Shown: positions 6,847-14,874, counted from the first letter of the stretch. The stretch: 38,882 nucleotides of DNA from Prevotella sp. (GCA_022779305.1 JALFSW010000085.1:1-38882); one strand, 5' to 3'. Program-made: numbers and translations. Notes: generated by a model not told the origin, from the letters alone.

Positions 6847-8193
6847 ATGAAAAGGAACGCAGATAAAGGCAAATCGGAGGGCGAAAACAATATGCCCAAG
6901 CAAAGGAAGACTTCCTCAAAAAACGGTGAGATAGAAACCTATCTTTCCTCTCGCTATGAGTTCAGATACAACACGGTGCTGGAAAGAACTGAATACAGGA
7001 ACAAGGACGATGCTCACTTCTCAAAAGTGGGTCGCTATGAAATCAACACGCTCCGCAGGGAACTTGACAACGATGTGGGGATTAACACATCTTCCGACAA
7101 CCTTTATTCCATTATAGAGAGCAGCTTCTCTCCACGTATCAACCCTATACAGGAGTATTTCAAGAGATTGCCCTTGAGGGATATTGGTAATATCTGTGGT
7201 AATAATAGTGGCAATAGCGATAGTTGTAATCATGACAGTAGTGGCAATAATGAAAACAATTGCTGTTGTGATATTTCTTCTCTTTCACTGAAAGCCATTC
7301 CTGACTTGGCAAGTTGCGTTGTGGTGCGTAACTCTGACAAGTGGCTGCCGTACCTCACCAAATGGCTCGCGGCAGTGGTTGCCAACGCAATGGACGACCG
7401 TGAGTGCCGTAACCATACCTGCCTCGTACTCACAGGCGAGCAGGGCAAGTTCAAGACCACGTTCCTTGACCTGCTCTGTCCCCCAGCACTGCACGGTTAC
7501 AGTTACACAGGAAAAATATATCCGCAGGAGAAAGACACACTCACTTATATCGGTCAGAACCTTATCGTAAACATAGACGACCAGCTAAAAGCCCTCAATA
7601 AGCGGGATGAGAACGAGCTGAAAAACCTCATCACCTGTCCGATGGTCAAGTACCGTATGCCGTATGACAAGTACGTGGAGGAGCATCCCCACTTGGCAAG
7701 CTTTGTGGCATCAGTGAACGGCAATGACTTTCTTACAGACCCGACAGGCAGCAGAAGGTTCCTGCCCTTTGAAGTACTTTCCATAGACATAGAGAAAGCC
7801 AAGCGTATTTCAATGGACAATGTCTATGCTGAAGCCAAAGCCCTGCTAAAGTCAGGTTTCCGCTATTGGTTTGATGATGAAGAGATTGCCGAACTATACA
7901 GGGAGAGTGAGGACTTTCAGGTACAGACCGCTGAGATGGAACTCTTGCTGCGTTGCTTCGAGAAACCAGCGGAGGACGAAAACTATTCGTTAATGACCAC
8001 TACGGAGATACTCACCTATTTGGGTATTTATACCCACCAGCCACTTGTTGCCAAACGTATGGGCGAAGCCTTGAAGAAAGCAGAATATATAAAGGTGAGC
8101 AAACGAAGAAACGGTGGTAGCCCCATCTATGTCTACAAGATTAGGAAAATCTTGCCCTGCCCGCTCCTTCAAACTTGTAGTAGTCAAATGTAG
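6847..8193 (+). CDS. VirE-family P-loop ATPase of mobilizable element
   Basis: From the ATG at 6847 (MKRNADKGKSEGENN) the protein has about 448 residues; an ATG at 6679 is in frame but adds 56 atypical residues. The VirE domain has the P-loop GEQGKFKT (7435-7458), a Walker-B-like LIVNIDDQ, and the family signature FLTDPTGSRRFLPFEV. A winged-helix-like C-terminal region follows (TTTEILTYLGIYTHQPLVAK). Such proteins act with a primase in replicating mobilizable elements. An unusual low-complexity linker rich in Asn, Ser and Cys (NNSGNSDSCNHDSSGNNENN then CCCD, about 7200-7270) precedes the ATPase core. The stop codon lies within the TGTAGTA repeats that separate it from the primase gene. Confidence 0.85.
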   Translation: MKRNADKGKSEGENNMPKQRKTSSKNGEIETYLSSRYEFRYNTVLERTEYRNKDDAHFSKVGRYEINTLRRELDNDVGINTSSDNLYSIIESSFSPRINPIQEYFKRLPLRDIGNICGNNSGNSDSCNHDSSGNNENNCCCDISSLSLKAIPDLASCVVVRNSDKWLPYLTKWLAAVVANAMDDRECRNHTCLVLTGEQGKFKTTFLDLLCPPALHGYSYTGKIYPQEKDTLTYIGQNLIVNIDDQLKALNKRDENELKNLITCPMVKYRMPYDKYVEEHPHLASFVASVNGNDFLTDPTGSRRFLPFEVLSIDIEKAKRISMDNVYAEAKALLKSGFRYWFDDEEIAELYRESEDFQVQTAEMELLLRCFEKPAEDENYSLMTTTEILTYLGIYTHQPLVAKRMGEALKKAEYIKVSKRRNGGSPIYVYKIRKILPCPLLQTCSSQM

Positions 8194-8268
8194 TAGAATG
8201 TGTAGTATTGTCTTATACTACAAAGTAATACTGATTATCAATCACTTATCACAAAATAATATGTAGTA
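8176..8268 (+). repeat. TGTAGTA direct repeats (iteron-like) between VirE-like gene and primase
   Basis: TGTAGTA occurs at 8176, 8189, 8201 and 8262; the first three are spaced 13 and 12 bp apart. A perfect hairpin, GTAGTAT-TGTCTT-ATACTAC, lies at 8202-8221. Direct repeats plus a palindrome between a replication ATPase and a primase suggest a candidate replication origin or regulatory site. Confidence 0.4.
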
Positions 8269-8374
8269 AGAAGAAAGATGAAAAAGTTTGGAGGGGAAAA
8301 ACTTTGGAAACGGTAAAACCATAAAACAGACAAGCATAAATAATTATCATTCAACCCATTAAAGTATCAAAACA

Positions 8375-9343
8375 ATGAAAGAAGAAGATTTATCACTAAT
8401 CAAACGATATTCCATCGTGGAATATCTCGAAAGGAAAGGCATTAGGCCTGTCCGTAAAACATCTACCTATGTCATGTATCGCTCACCACTCAGGGAGGAA
8501 ACTCATCCGAGTTTCAAGGTGGACACGGAAAAGAACCTTTGGATAGACTATGCCGAAGGCAGGGGCGGAAGTATCATCGACCTTTGTATACGCTTGGAAG
8601 GCTGCACGCTCTCGGAAGCCATCTGCCATTTGGGGCAGAACGCTTTAGAGCATACAGCGTACTGCTCCTGTTCTTCAAAGAGAGAAACATCTATCAGTCC
8701 AAATCAAAGAAAGGATATAACAGCAAGCGGAACAAGGAGACTGACAAGCATCTCAGACACCTTGCCGCCGCACCTGCAGGAGTATCTCAAAAAGGAACGC
8801 TGTATTGATTTAGAAAAGGCAACACCCTTTCTCAAATGTATCAGCTACGAGGTAAGGGAAAGAAGATATGAAGCCATCGGCTTTGCCAATTCTTCAGGTG
8901 GTTATGAACTACGGGACAATCATTTGTTTAAGGGAACGATTGCCCCGAAAGACATCACCCCTATATTTGAGGACAAGGCACAACCTGTCTGTCTGTTCGA
9001 GGGCTTTATGGATTTTCTTTCTTTCCTTTCAATGAAAGAGGAAGTAACCAACCAATGCCTTGTGATGAATTCCGTGAGTAATGTTGTAAGAAGTATTCAC
9101 TACCTGAATAAAAGAAATATAACCTCTGTTCGTGCTTTTCTTGATAATGACGATGCAGGTCGAAAAGCTGTGCAGGAATTTGTAAACACAGGTTTTAAGG
9201 TAGAAGATATGGCAGTGTATTATAGAGACTTCAAAGACCTCAACGAGTTTCATGTCAGTCGTGTTCGTGAGCAACAGAAAAAGTTGGAGAAAACTCCCAA
9301 TACAAGCAACAAAAGAAAACAAGTCAAACTTAAAATAAGATAG
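8375..9343 (+). CDS. TOPRIM-domain primase of mobilizable element
   Basis: A 322-residue DnaG-like protein. Residues 1-80 are a degenerate CHC2-type zinc-binding region: the fold signature is kept (YRSPLREETHPSFKVDTEKN, then YAEGRGGSIIDLCIRLEG), but the zinc-binding Cys/His residues are missing, as often in this Bacteroides group. The TOPRIM domain (about 205-290) shows CLFEGFMDFLSFLS (the catalytic Glu motif) and FLDNDDAGRKA (the acidic DxD-type motif). It would synthesise RNA primers for element replication with the VirE-like protein just upstream. The DUF3408 gene follows 4 bp downstream, so they are co-transcribed. Confidence 0.88.
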   Translation: MKEEDLSLIKRYSIVEYLERKGIRPVRKTSTYVMYRSPLREETHPSFKVDTEKNLWIDYAEGRGGSIIDLCIRLEGCTLSEAICHLGQNALEHTAYCSCSSKRETSISPNQRKDITASGTRRLTSISDTLPPHLQEYLKKERCIDLEKATPFLKCISYEVRERRYEAIGFANSSGGYELRDNHLFKGTIAPKDITPIFEDKAQPVCLFEGFMDFLSFLSMKEEVTNQCLVMNSVSNVVRSIHYLNKRNITSVRAFLDNDDAGRKAVQEFVNTGFKVEDMAVYYRDFKDLNEFHVSRVREQQKKLEKTPNTSNKRKQVKLKIR

Positions 9344-9347
9344 AGGT

Positions 9348-9809
9348 ATGGAAAAGAAAACAGTCAGCAAAGAGGAAATGGAAAATACCATCAGGAAATC
9401 TTTCAGTATGAGCCAAGCTGAAAGTTCAAGTGAACAAACCGTCGCTGAATTTCGAGCAAAGGGAATGAAAAATATTCAAGAGCAAAAACAACAAGGAACA
9501 GAACATGTCATAAAGTATGTTACGCCAGCCGAGCCTGCACAGCATACAGAGCATGCAACCGTTCAAAAACGCATCAGTGCCAAGATGAGAAAAGAGACAC
9601 TCGACGCATACAAGCAGGCGTTCCTCGTTCCGACAAAGCTAAGTGAGAGAAAGGCGGTTTACCTGAGCAGGGAGACGCAGGAACGTGCCGACTTCATCGT
9701 TCGCAGGTTGGGTGACAGGGGTAGCAATCTTTCAAGTTTCGTGGAGAACATCGTGCGCATCCATTTGGGGGAATACGGTGAGGATGTAGAGAAATGGAGA
9801 AAACTGTGA
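9348..9809 (+). CDS. DUF3408 domain protein of mobilizable/conjugative element
   Basis: A 153-residue protein with a polar, probably disordered N-terminus (about 1-75) and a C-terminal DUF3408-like domain (KRISAKMRKETLDAYKQAFL... AVYLSRETQERADFIVRRLG... SSFVENIVRIHL). The C-terminal pattern resembles a ribbon-helix-helix DNA-binding fold. These genes are found next to mobilization genes of Bacteroides conjugative and mobilizable transposons. The function is unknown; a role in DNA processing or copy control is inferred from position between primase and mob genes. Confidence 0.8.
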   Translation: MEKKTVSKEEMENTIRKSFSMSQAESSSEQTVAEFRAKGMKNIQEQKQQGTEHVIKYVTPAEPAQHTEHATVQKRISAKMRKETLDAYKQAFLVPTKLSERKAVYLSRETQERADFIVRRLGDRGSNLSSFVENIVRIHLGEYGEDVEKWRKL

Positions 9810-10169
9810 ACCGCAAGAAAATGGTCGAGGGGTTTCAGAAAAAGGAACACCTCTTTCACTCAAAACCCTCGACACTTTTCAGAGAGTAAGGCAACGAACT
9901 TTTGCTAAAAACACTGAATGGTGGGAACGCTACGAACGCAGTTAGATACTGAATGCACGGCATTCGCTTTTAATAACCAAAACGCTTTATGCGTAAACGT
10001 TTCGTTAGCTGACATTGCAAGACGTCAGTTTGTACCCACAAACTGCTCTTGCTCCCCTTGTCAGACAGTCGGGGAGATTAGACCGTAATCACTCCGTTCT
10101 CATCGGTCAGCATTCAGGAATTAAGAAATAACAAACCATCTACAATGATAAATTTTCAAAGAAACTTAT
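9810..10169 (+). promoter_or_regulatory. Palindrome-rich intergenic region, candidate oriT
   Basis: This 360-bp gap upstream of mobC and the relaxase holds no gene but has several inverted repeats: GTCGAGGG...CCCTCGAC (around 9823-9872); GAATGC-ACG-GCATTC (9951-9965); CAGTTTGT-ACCC-ACAAACTG (10026-10045, perfect 8-bp arms); and CTCCCC...GGGGAG (10052-10076). Origins of transfer of Bacteroides mobilizable elements usually lie just before the mob genes and contain such repeats. The nick site cannot be named from sequence. Confidence 0.45.
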
Positions 10170-10595
10170 ATGAAAAGATACAAGGGAAAAACTGCCCGAT
10201 GGCAGCAACAGACTAAGGAAGAACAGCGGATGAACAAGACGGAGTTCATCAAGGTAAGATGTACCTTAGAGGAAAAGCAACGTATCAAGTCAAAAGCGGA
10301 AAGCACAGGGCGGAAGTTCTCCGACTACTGCCGTGAGATACTCCTTAACGGAGAAGTAACAGCTGTTCCCAAGATGACAGACAATGAGAGGGAAGCCATT
10401 GCCATTCTTCAACATACAGGAAGGTTCTACGGACAGGTTTCCAATCTCATCAAAGTCAAGGACGAAAGATGGGTACTCATCACAAAGAACCTTTCCTTAT
10501 GTGCCAAAGAAGCATTTAAGCGGTTTTACGACCCTCATTTTCGTGTGGATGATGAGGTATATAAGGTCTTAAATCTGAAGAGAGATGATAGGTAA
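10170..10595 (+). CDS. mobC: MobC-like mobilization (relaxosome accessory) protein
   Basis: A 141-residue protein with a basic N-terminus, then a ribbon-helix-helix-like DNA-binding segment (FIKVRCTLEEKQRIKSKAES, then TGRKFSDYCREILLNG) and a helical tail (AILQHTGRFYGQVSNLIKVK). This is the pattern of MobC/relaxosome proteins that bind oriT and help the relaxase nick DNA. An internal ATG at 10230 (MNKTEFIKVRC) is an equally good start. The last codons overlap the relaxase start by 11 bp, so the two are translationally coupled. The candidate oriT lies just upstream. Confidence 0.8.
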   Translation: MKRYKGKTARWQQQTKEEQRMNKTEFIKVRCTLEEKQRIKSKAESTGRKFSDYCREILLNGEVTAVPKMTDNEREAIAILQHTGRFYGQVSNLIKVKDERWVLITKNLSLCAKEAFKRFYDPHFRVDDEVYKVLNLKRDDR

Positions 10596-11646
10596 ATGTA
10601 AGGCGATAGCCCACGGCAGCACGGCTTTGGACTATATTTTTAGAGAAGGTAAGCTCGGCTATCGGCTTGCCTTCCACAATCTTTGCAGCAGGGAACCGAA
10701 GGCAATCTATGAGGAAATGAAAGTGATCAGCGACTACAACAGCCGTTGCAGGAACAAGTTTCTCCGTATCGAAATCGGCATCGCACCGCAGGATGAGAAA
10801 AAACTGCCCGTGTCCGAACTGATGCGGATAGCCCATCTGTTTGCCAAGCGAATGGGACTTGACAACCATCAATGGGTGGCGGTAACGCACAAGGACACCG
10901 ACAACAGACACATTCACATCATCGTCAACCGCATCAGTCTGTACGGAGAAGTCTATGATACCACTTTTGTGAGCAACAGGGCAGCAAGGGTGGCGGAGGA
11001 AATCAGTCGGGAGAAAGGCTTGACCATCGCAAAGGAGGTCAAGGCGAAAAAGCAGCATCAGGAGCCAAAAGCCAGTCCAATAAGAGAGCAGACAAAACAG
11101 CAAGTACAACAAATCTGCTATGCCCTGCTTGACAAGTACAAAGGTATAGGTATCACCGGGCATTCCATGTTCCTTTACGAGTTGAACAAGAACGGCATTA
11201 CCATAGAGCGTATGAAGAACAAGCAGGGCAAGGTCTATGGTTTGAAGTTCTCATACGGAGAACATACATTCAAGGCATCCGAAATCGGCAGAGAGTTCGG
11301 CTACCGTTCTTTGCAAAAGAATTTTGAACCAACTAACAAGGAAGAGTCAAGGAAACCACATCAAACAGTACAAGAGCCAACAGACAAGAACAAATATCCC
11401 GATACAGGTTATCAACTCATACCTCCAAGCCGCTCCTCAATTTCACGAGACAATGACACACCACAAGTGCAGAATCCCATTGGTGCGGTGGCAGACACCA
11501 TCGTTAGCGCAGCCGATGAAGTTGTGGAAGAGTTAGGCGATTTGATTACACCTACTACGCAAGGCAATGACTATGCCGAAGCTGCGTGGCAGCGCAAGCT
11601 CAGGAACCAAGCCAACAAAAAGAAGAAAAGAGGACGTGGATTATAA
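10585..11646 (+). CDS. Relaxase/mobilization nuclease
   Basis: A 353-residue relaxase (MobA/VirD2-like, MOBP-type fold). The metal-binding motif is clear: H102-K-D-T-D-N-R-H109-I-H111, followed by N115 (THKDTDNRHIHIIVNRI). A conserved N-terminal start (MIGKCKAIAHGSTALDYIF, with Y17 as candidate nucleophile) precedes it. The C-terminal 130 residues are polar and carry a basic end (NQANKKKKRGRGL). It would nick oriT, stay covalently bound, and pilot a strand into a recipient using the conjugation machinery of another element, since no transfer genes are present here. It overlaps mobC by 11 bp. Confidence 0.9.
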   Translation: MIGKCKAIAHGSTALDYIFREGKLGYRLAFHNLCSREPKAIYEEMKVISDYNSRCRNKFLRIEIGIAPQDEKKLPVSELMRIAHLFAKRMGLDNHQWVAVTHKDTDNRHIHIIVNRISLYGEVYDTTFVSNRAARVAEEISREKGLTIAKEVKAKKQHQEPKASPIREQTKQQVQQICYALLDKYKGIGITGHSMFLYELNKNGITIERMKNKQGKVYGLKFSYGEHTFKASEIGREFGYRSLQKNFEPTNKEESRKPHQTVQEPTDKNKYPDTGYQLIPPSRSSISRDNDTPQVQNPIGAVADTIVSAADEVVEELGDLITPTTQGNDYAEAAWQRKLRNQANKKKKRGRGL

Positions 11647-11704
11647 TCCCATTCCAACGAAAGACTGCATTACAAAAATGCAGAAAGAAGAATATCTCAT
11701 CAAA

Positions 11705-11759
11705 AACGCTTGTTATTCGCCAGCAAAGTATTATCTTTGCAAACAGAATAACAAGCGTT
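11705..11759. repeat. Nested hairpin downstream of the relaxase
   Basis: The outer arms AACGCTTGTTATTC (11705-11718) and GAATAACAAGCGTT (11746-11759) are a perfect 14-bp inverted repeat. Inside lies a second perfect repeat, GCAAAG-TATTAT-CTTTGC (11723-11740). It may end the mob transcript or mark the element end. It lacks a strong T-run on the plus strand. Confidence 0.55.
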
Positions 11760-11810
11760 CTTTGTTAGGCAGAAAACAGCGGAGCCAGGTAGTTCGCTCG
11801 TTTCCAAATC

Positions 11811-11851
11811 GTTACCTGTTTAGTTATACTAACAAGGTAACTTCTTTATTT
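11811..11851 (+). terminator. Weak candidate terminator of the mob operon
   Basis: GTTACC (11811-11816) pairs with GGTAAC (11836-11841), with partial inner pairing, and is followed by the T-rich TTCTTTATTTT. It lies about 165 bp after the relaxase stop. Confidence 0.35.
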
Positions 11852-11919
11852 TCAATAAGTTGTATTTTAAGAATTATCTTGCCTTGCAAGTAAGGCTCAC
11901 TTGCTCAACGACTGAACCT

Positions 11920-12120
11920 TAATCCCAATTCGGTCATTAGAGACCAAAGAGATTGCGTCTGATTATCTGGGCAGATTGTTTAGCGTTTTTTCGCAGATGT
12001 AGCGGGCTACTTCAAGAGAAAACGATGAACAAGCAGCCGATAAGCAGATACAAGCCCTTGGGAAGTGAAAAATAAAAGAAAAAGGAAACCCTAACGGTCT
12101 AATGTCCGATTTGGGTTAAT
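11920..12120 (-). repeat. Dispersed ~200-bp repeat, copy A
   Basis: This is the reverse complement of copies B (20854-21053) and C (31467-31666). The ends are AATCCCAATTCGGTCATTAG and a near-complementary AATGTCCGATTTGGGTTAAT. The conserved core (CTTGAAGTAGCCCGCTACAT on the reverse strand) is kept. It lies between the mob region and the 3' end of the LOG-family gene, and holds no conserved reading frame. Confidence 0.75.
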
Positions 12121-12176
12121 CCCAAGAAGAATTAACAAATATAGCAATTCGATGAAAATAACACTTTTTTATATTC

Positions 12177-12716
12177 TCACTCACACGCATCTAAAAGTGT
12201 GATAAGTTCTTCTTGGGTATTGGCAATTTTAATATAATCAGTGTAATGCCCACGGATGAAGCCTTGATTTTGAAGGAATTCTAATGTTTCAATGAGCGGA
12301 TGCCAAAAGTCTTTGACATTGTAGAGAATGGTCACTTTTTGGTGATAGCCAATGGTAGATGAGGCTGCAACAGTGAAGATTTCGTCGAGCGTACCAATAC
12401 CACCAGGAAGGGCTACAAAAACATCGCTTTGCAGCATCATAATATCTTTACGGTCAGAAAGATTGTCGCAAGGAAACTCTATGTCGATATACTTACTTTT
12501 CTTTCCACCCTGTTCCACAATCTTCGGCACAACACCAATGGTCGTACCGCCCGCTAAATGGGTGGAACGACCGATACATTCCATCAGACCGATGTTACAA
12601 CCGCCATAAACGGCAGTATGTTTTTTGCTTCCTATCCATTCGCCCAAAGCCTCTGTGAGGCGAAAGAAATCAGCATCTATATTGTCGTTAGCCGAACAAA
12701 ACACACCTATTTTCAT
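12177..12716 (-). CDS. LOG-family protein (TIGR00730-type; cytokinin riboside 5'-monophosphate phosphoribohydrolase-like)
   Basis: This 179-residue Rossmann-fold protein has the family signature PGGIGTLDE (about 105-113) and the N-terminal IGVFCSAND plus VYGGCNIGLM. Members of the LOG family cleave the N-glycosidic bond of nucleoside 5'-monophosphates to free base and ribose 5-phosphate; in bacteria the physiological substrate is often unclear. The length is normal for the family. It follows the NADH dehydrogenase gene by 11 bp on the same strand, so the two form an operon. The dispersed repeat copy A lies just past its stop. Confidence 0.88.
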   Translation of the reverse strand: MKIGVFCSANDNIDADFFRLTEALGEWIGSKKHTAVYGGCNIGLMECIGRSTHLAGGTTIGVVPKIVEQGGKKSKYIDIEFPCDNLSDRKDIMMLQSDVFVALPGGIGTLDEIFTVAASSTIGYHQKVTILYNVKDFWHPLIETLEFLQNQGFIRGHYTDYIKIANTQEELITLLDACE

Positions 12717-12727
12717 TTTTTATCGTT

Positions 12728-14011
12728 TTATGACTTACGCCTATCCGCCTTGAGAATAAGGCGCAAACTTTGTTTGTAATTAAAATAATTCCACATCCAG
12801 TTCAGAAGAATGACCACCTTGTTCTTCACACCTAAGATGGGACGAAGATGCACTACCAACCAAAGCACCCACGCAGAAAGTCCGCCAAACTTCCGATTGC
12901 CTATTTCTGCCACGGCACATTTACGTCCGATGGTTGCCATTGAACCAAGATTTTTGTATTTGAAAGGTTCTAACGCCTTTCCCTTGAGCAAACGTTTAAG
13001 GTTCTTTCCTACGTTTTGGGCTTGTTGCAACGCCACCTGTGCCACCTGCGGATGACCGTAAGGATAAGCCTCATCGCCTTCAACGAGTGCTTGATCGCCA
13101 ACAGCAAAGATATTGTCGTAGCCTCTCACCTTATTATATCTGTCGGTCAAGAGCCGCCCACCACGTCCGATGGTTTCTTTTGCAAATCCCGAAAAGACAT
13201 TTGCCGTAATACCACTGACCCAAATAATGGTTTTCGAAGGTATGGGGTCGGCTCCTTTGAGGAAGAGTTTGCCGTCTTTGCAATCCACAGCAAACGTACT
13301 GGGAATAATTTCTACCCCCAATTCACGCAAAAACAGCTCCGCACGGAGCGATGATTGGGGCGACATGGTTTTGAGCAAACGATCATCGGCATTGACCAAA
13401 TAGATTTTCATTTTTGAACTATCAAGATCGGGATAATCGCGCGGAATGATTTTCTTTTGCATCTCTGCCAACGCACCTGCAATCTCAACGCCCGACGCAC
13501 CTCCACCAACGACAACAATGTTGAGCAATGACTGGCGTTTTTCTTCATCGTCTTCAGTTTCGGCTTTTTCCAAATTTTCAAGTATCGTGTTGCGCAAACG
13601 CATACTCTCAGAAACGGTTTTCATCGGTAAGCTGTTGGTAGCAATGGTTTCACTGCCAAAGAAATTGGTCGTAGCACCAGCAGCAAAAACCAAATAATCA
13701 TAACCAATTTCGCCAATGCTTGTCTGTACCTTTCTCCGTTCGGCATCCACACCTTCCACAGATGCCATGCGAAAAAAGAAATCTTTCTTCCCTTGGAATA
13801 TGCGGCGAAAAGGAAATGCAATACTACTGGGTTCCAATCCAGCCGATGCCACTTGATAAATGAGTGGGGGGAACTGATGATAATTGTTTTTATCGATCAA
13901 AACCACTTGATAATCGGTCTTTAAAAGCGTGTAAGCCAGTTCCAAACCAGCTATTCCTCCGCCCACAATGACCACGCGTTGCTTTTCGCTTCGTGAGATG
14001 TTTGCCTTCAT
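12728..14011 (-). CDS. ndh: Type II NADH dehydrogenase (NAD(P)/FAD-dependent oxidoreductase)
   Basis: A 427-residue flavoprotein of the NDH-2 family, which oxidises NADH and reduces quinone without pumping protons. It has two nucleotide-binding Rossmann motifs: VIVGGGIAGLELAY near residue 14 (FAD) and VVVGGGASGVEIAGAL near 167 (NADH). The FAD-contacting FAVGDQA motif is near 303. The quinone-end segment YHQFPPLIYQVASAGLEPSS matches family members. The C-terminal 60 residues (LSAWVLWLVVHLRPI, then a basic tail) form the amphipathic membrane anchor. The start at MKANISRSEK is supported by an upstream -7 box (14096-14103), which gives a leader of about 78 nt. It is first gene of an operon with the LOG-family gene. 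Confidence 0.9.
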   Translation of the reverse strand: MKANISRSEKQRVVIVGGGIAGLELAYTLLKTDYQVVLIDKNNYHQFPPLIYQVASAGLEPSSIAFPFRRIFQGKKDFFFRMASVEGVDAERRKVQTSIGEIGYDYLVFAAGATTNFFGSETIATNSLPMKTVSESMRLRNTILENLEKAETEDDEEKRQSLLNIVVVGGGASGVEIAGALAEMQKKIIPRDYPDLDSSKMKIYLVNADDRLLKTMSPQSSLRAELFLRELGVEIIPSTFAVDCKDGKLFLKGADPIPSKTIIWVSGITANVFSGFAKETIGRGGRLLTDRYNKVRGYDNIFAVGDQALVEGDEAYPYGHPQVAQVALQQAQNVGKNLKRLLKGKALEPFKYKNLGSMATIGRKCAVAEIGNRKFGGLSAWVLWLVVHLRPILGVKNKVVILLNWMWNYFNYKQSLRLILKADRRKS

Positions 14012-14095
14012 ATTTAAAAATCTTTTTACCTTTCCTTAATCCATTGACTGCAAAGGAATGCACAATAGCTTCCTCAACTGCGCCAATTTTCACTG

Positions 14096-14103
14096 CAAAT
14101 GTA
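14096..14103 (-). promoter_or_regulatory. -7 promoter element (TACATTTG) of the ndh operon
   Basis: On the minus strand TACATTTG matches TAnnTTTG. No well-spaced TTTG -33 box is seen. The predicted start near 14089 gives a leader of about 78 nt. Confidence 0.45.
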
Positions 14104-14260
14104 CAGCTTTTATAGAAGAAACATTATCAAGAAACGAAGGAAGTGCAAATATTTTAAAGGAAAATAACATTTTACAGGTGTATATCTGACATTTATATGA
14201 AGCAAGAATGGAGAAACGAGAGAAAATTTGTAAAATAACACTACATTTTCTTTTGCATTT

Positions 14261-14291
14261 TTTGTCTTGTCCGCTTTTTTTCTTATCTTTG
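14261..14291 (+). promoter_or_regulatory. Canonical promoter of a possible short transcript upstream of the helicase gene
   Basis: TTTG (14261-14264), a 19-bp spacer, and TATCTTTG (14284-14291) on the plus strand. The gene it would serve is not adjacent. A hairpin follows about 110 nt downstream, so it may drive a small RNA or a long leader. Confidence 0.6.
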
Positions 14292-14297
14292 CAGCCG

Positions 14298-14410
14298 AAT
14301 AGACAATTAGTCGTTATTAAAGTTAATTATTTGAGTTAGTAAAAAAGGAAAAACTTTAAGTGTAAAGGTTATGACGAGCACGGTGCAGGGATGCAGCGTG
14401 CTTTTCATTA
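14298..14410 (+). ncRNA. Candidate small RNA or attenuated leader
   Basis: The span is bounded by the promoter at 14261-14291 and a hairpin AGCACG...CGTGCT (14377-14402) followed by TTTCATTATT. It holds no plausible reading frame. It could be a free small RNA or an attenuator in the leader of the DEAD-box helicase. Only the promoter and hairpin support it. Confidence 0.3.
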
Positions 14411-14453
14411 TTCAGGAAGGTTGTTTTTCTTACGTGATTAGTGCTGGTATTGA

Positions 14454-14627
14454 GAACGTTTTTGTTAAGCCAGATGAACAATGAAAAACGAGGTACGATG
14501 TTTTTACATTGTCATGGTGAAAAAACGGCTAAACGAAGTTGAACGTTTTTGTCAAGCCAAATGAGCAGTGAAAAACGAGGCACGAAGTTTTTACATTGCC
14601 ATGACGAAAAAACGACTAAATAAAATT
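14454..14627 (+). repeat. 87-bp dispersed repeat, tandem pair
   Basis: Two direct copies (14454-14540 and 14541-14627), both starting GAACGTTTTTGT and ending at AAGTT or AAATT, about 85% alike by eye. Each contains an imperfect hairpin (ATGAACAATGAAAAAC with GTTTTTACATTGTCAT). The same unit occurs at 28259-28344 and 35649-35735. Confidence 0.8.
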
Positions 14628-14646
14628 GAACTTTTCATTTATTTTC

Positions 14647-14677
14647 TTGATTTTTAGAGTATTTCATCGTACCTTTG
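14647..14677 (+). promoter_or_regulatory. Canonical promoter of the DEAD-box helicase gene
   Basis: TTG (14647-14649), a 20-bp spacer, and TACCTTTG (14670-14677). The predicted start near 14684 gives a leader of about 190 nt before the TTG start codon. Long leaders are common for cold-responsive RNA helicases; regulation here is inference. Confidence 0.7.
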
Positions 14678-14874
14678 CAGCCGAAAAACGATATTTAGTC
14701 GCTCAGTGGCTTTTGAGCATTCATTTCACCAAGCCTTTTCAGGCAAGGAACAGCAAACGTTTTTGCGTGATTTTTCGTAAAACAGAACTGGAACAAAAAG
14801 CCAATAATGTGTCTTTAAGTGGGTTCGTTCAGCGACAAAATATCGATATTTGATAATAGTAAAACTGACGAATT

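Larger units (their letters stand above)
5787..11646. mobile_element. Mobilizable element remnant (HTH-VirE-primase-DUF3408-MobC-relaxase), integrase not found
   Basis: The gene order matches mobilizable transposons/IMEs of Bacteroides and relatives: two excisionase-type HTH genes, a VirE-like ATPase, a TOPRIM primase, a DUF3408 protein, MobC and a relaxase. Base composition is more GC-rich than the RiPP locus to its left. The tyrosine recombinase normally encoded beyond the HTH genes is absent; a MITE-like element and the RiPP regulator are there instead. The outer limits are uncertain, and the right end may extend to the hairpins at 11705-11841. Confidence 0.7.

Noticed and set aside
10516..11163. 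A 215-codon minus-strand open frame opposite the relaxase
   Set aside because: It lies antisense to a clear relaxase with intact motifs, so it is a shadow.
14454..14627. Possible CRISPR array from the tandem 87-bp units
   Set aside because: Only two units are present, adjacent without spacers, and no cas genes are in the window.
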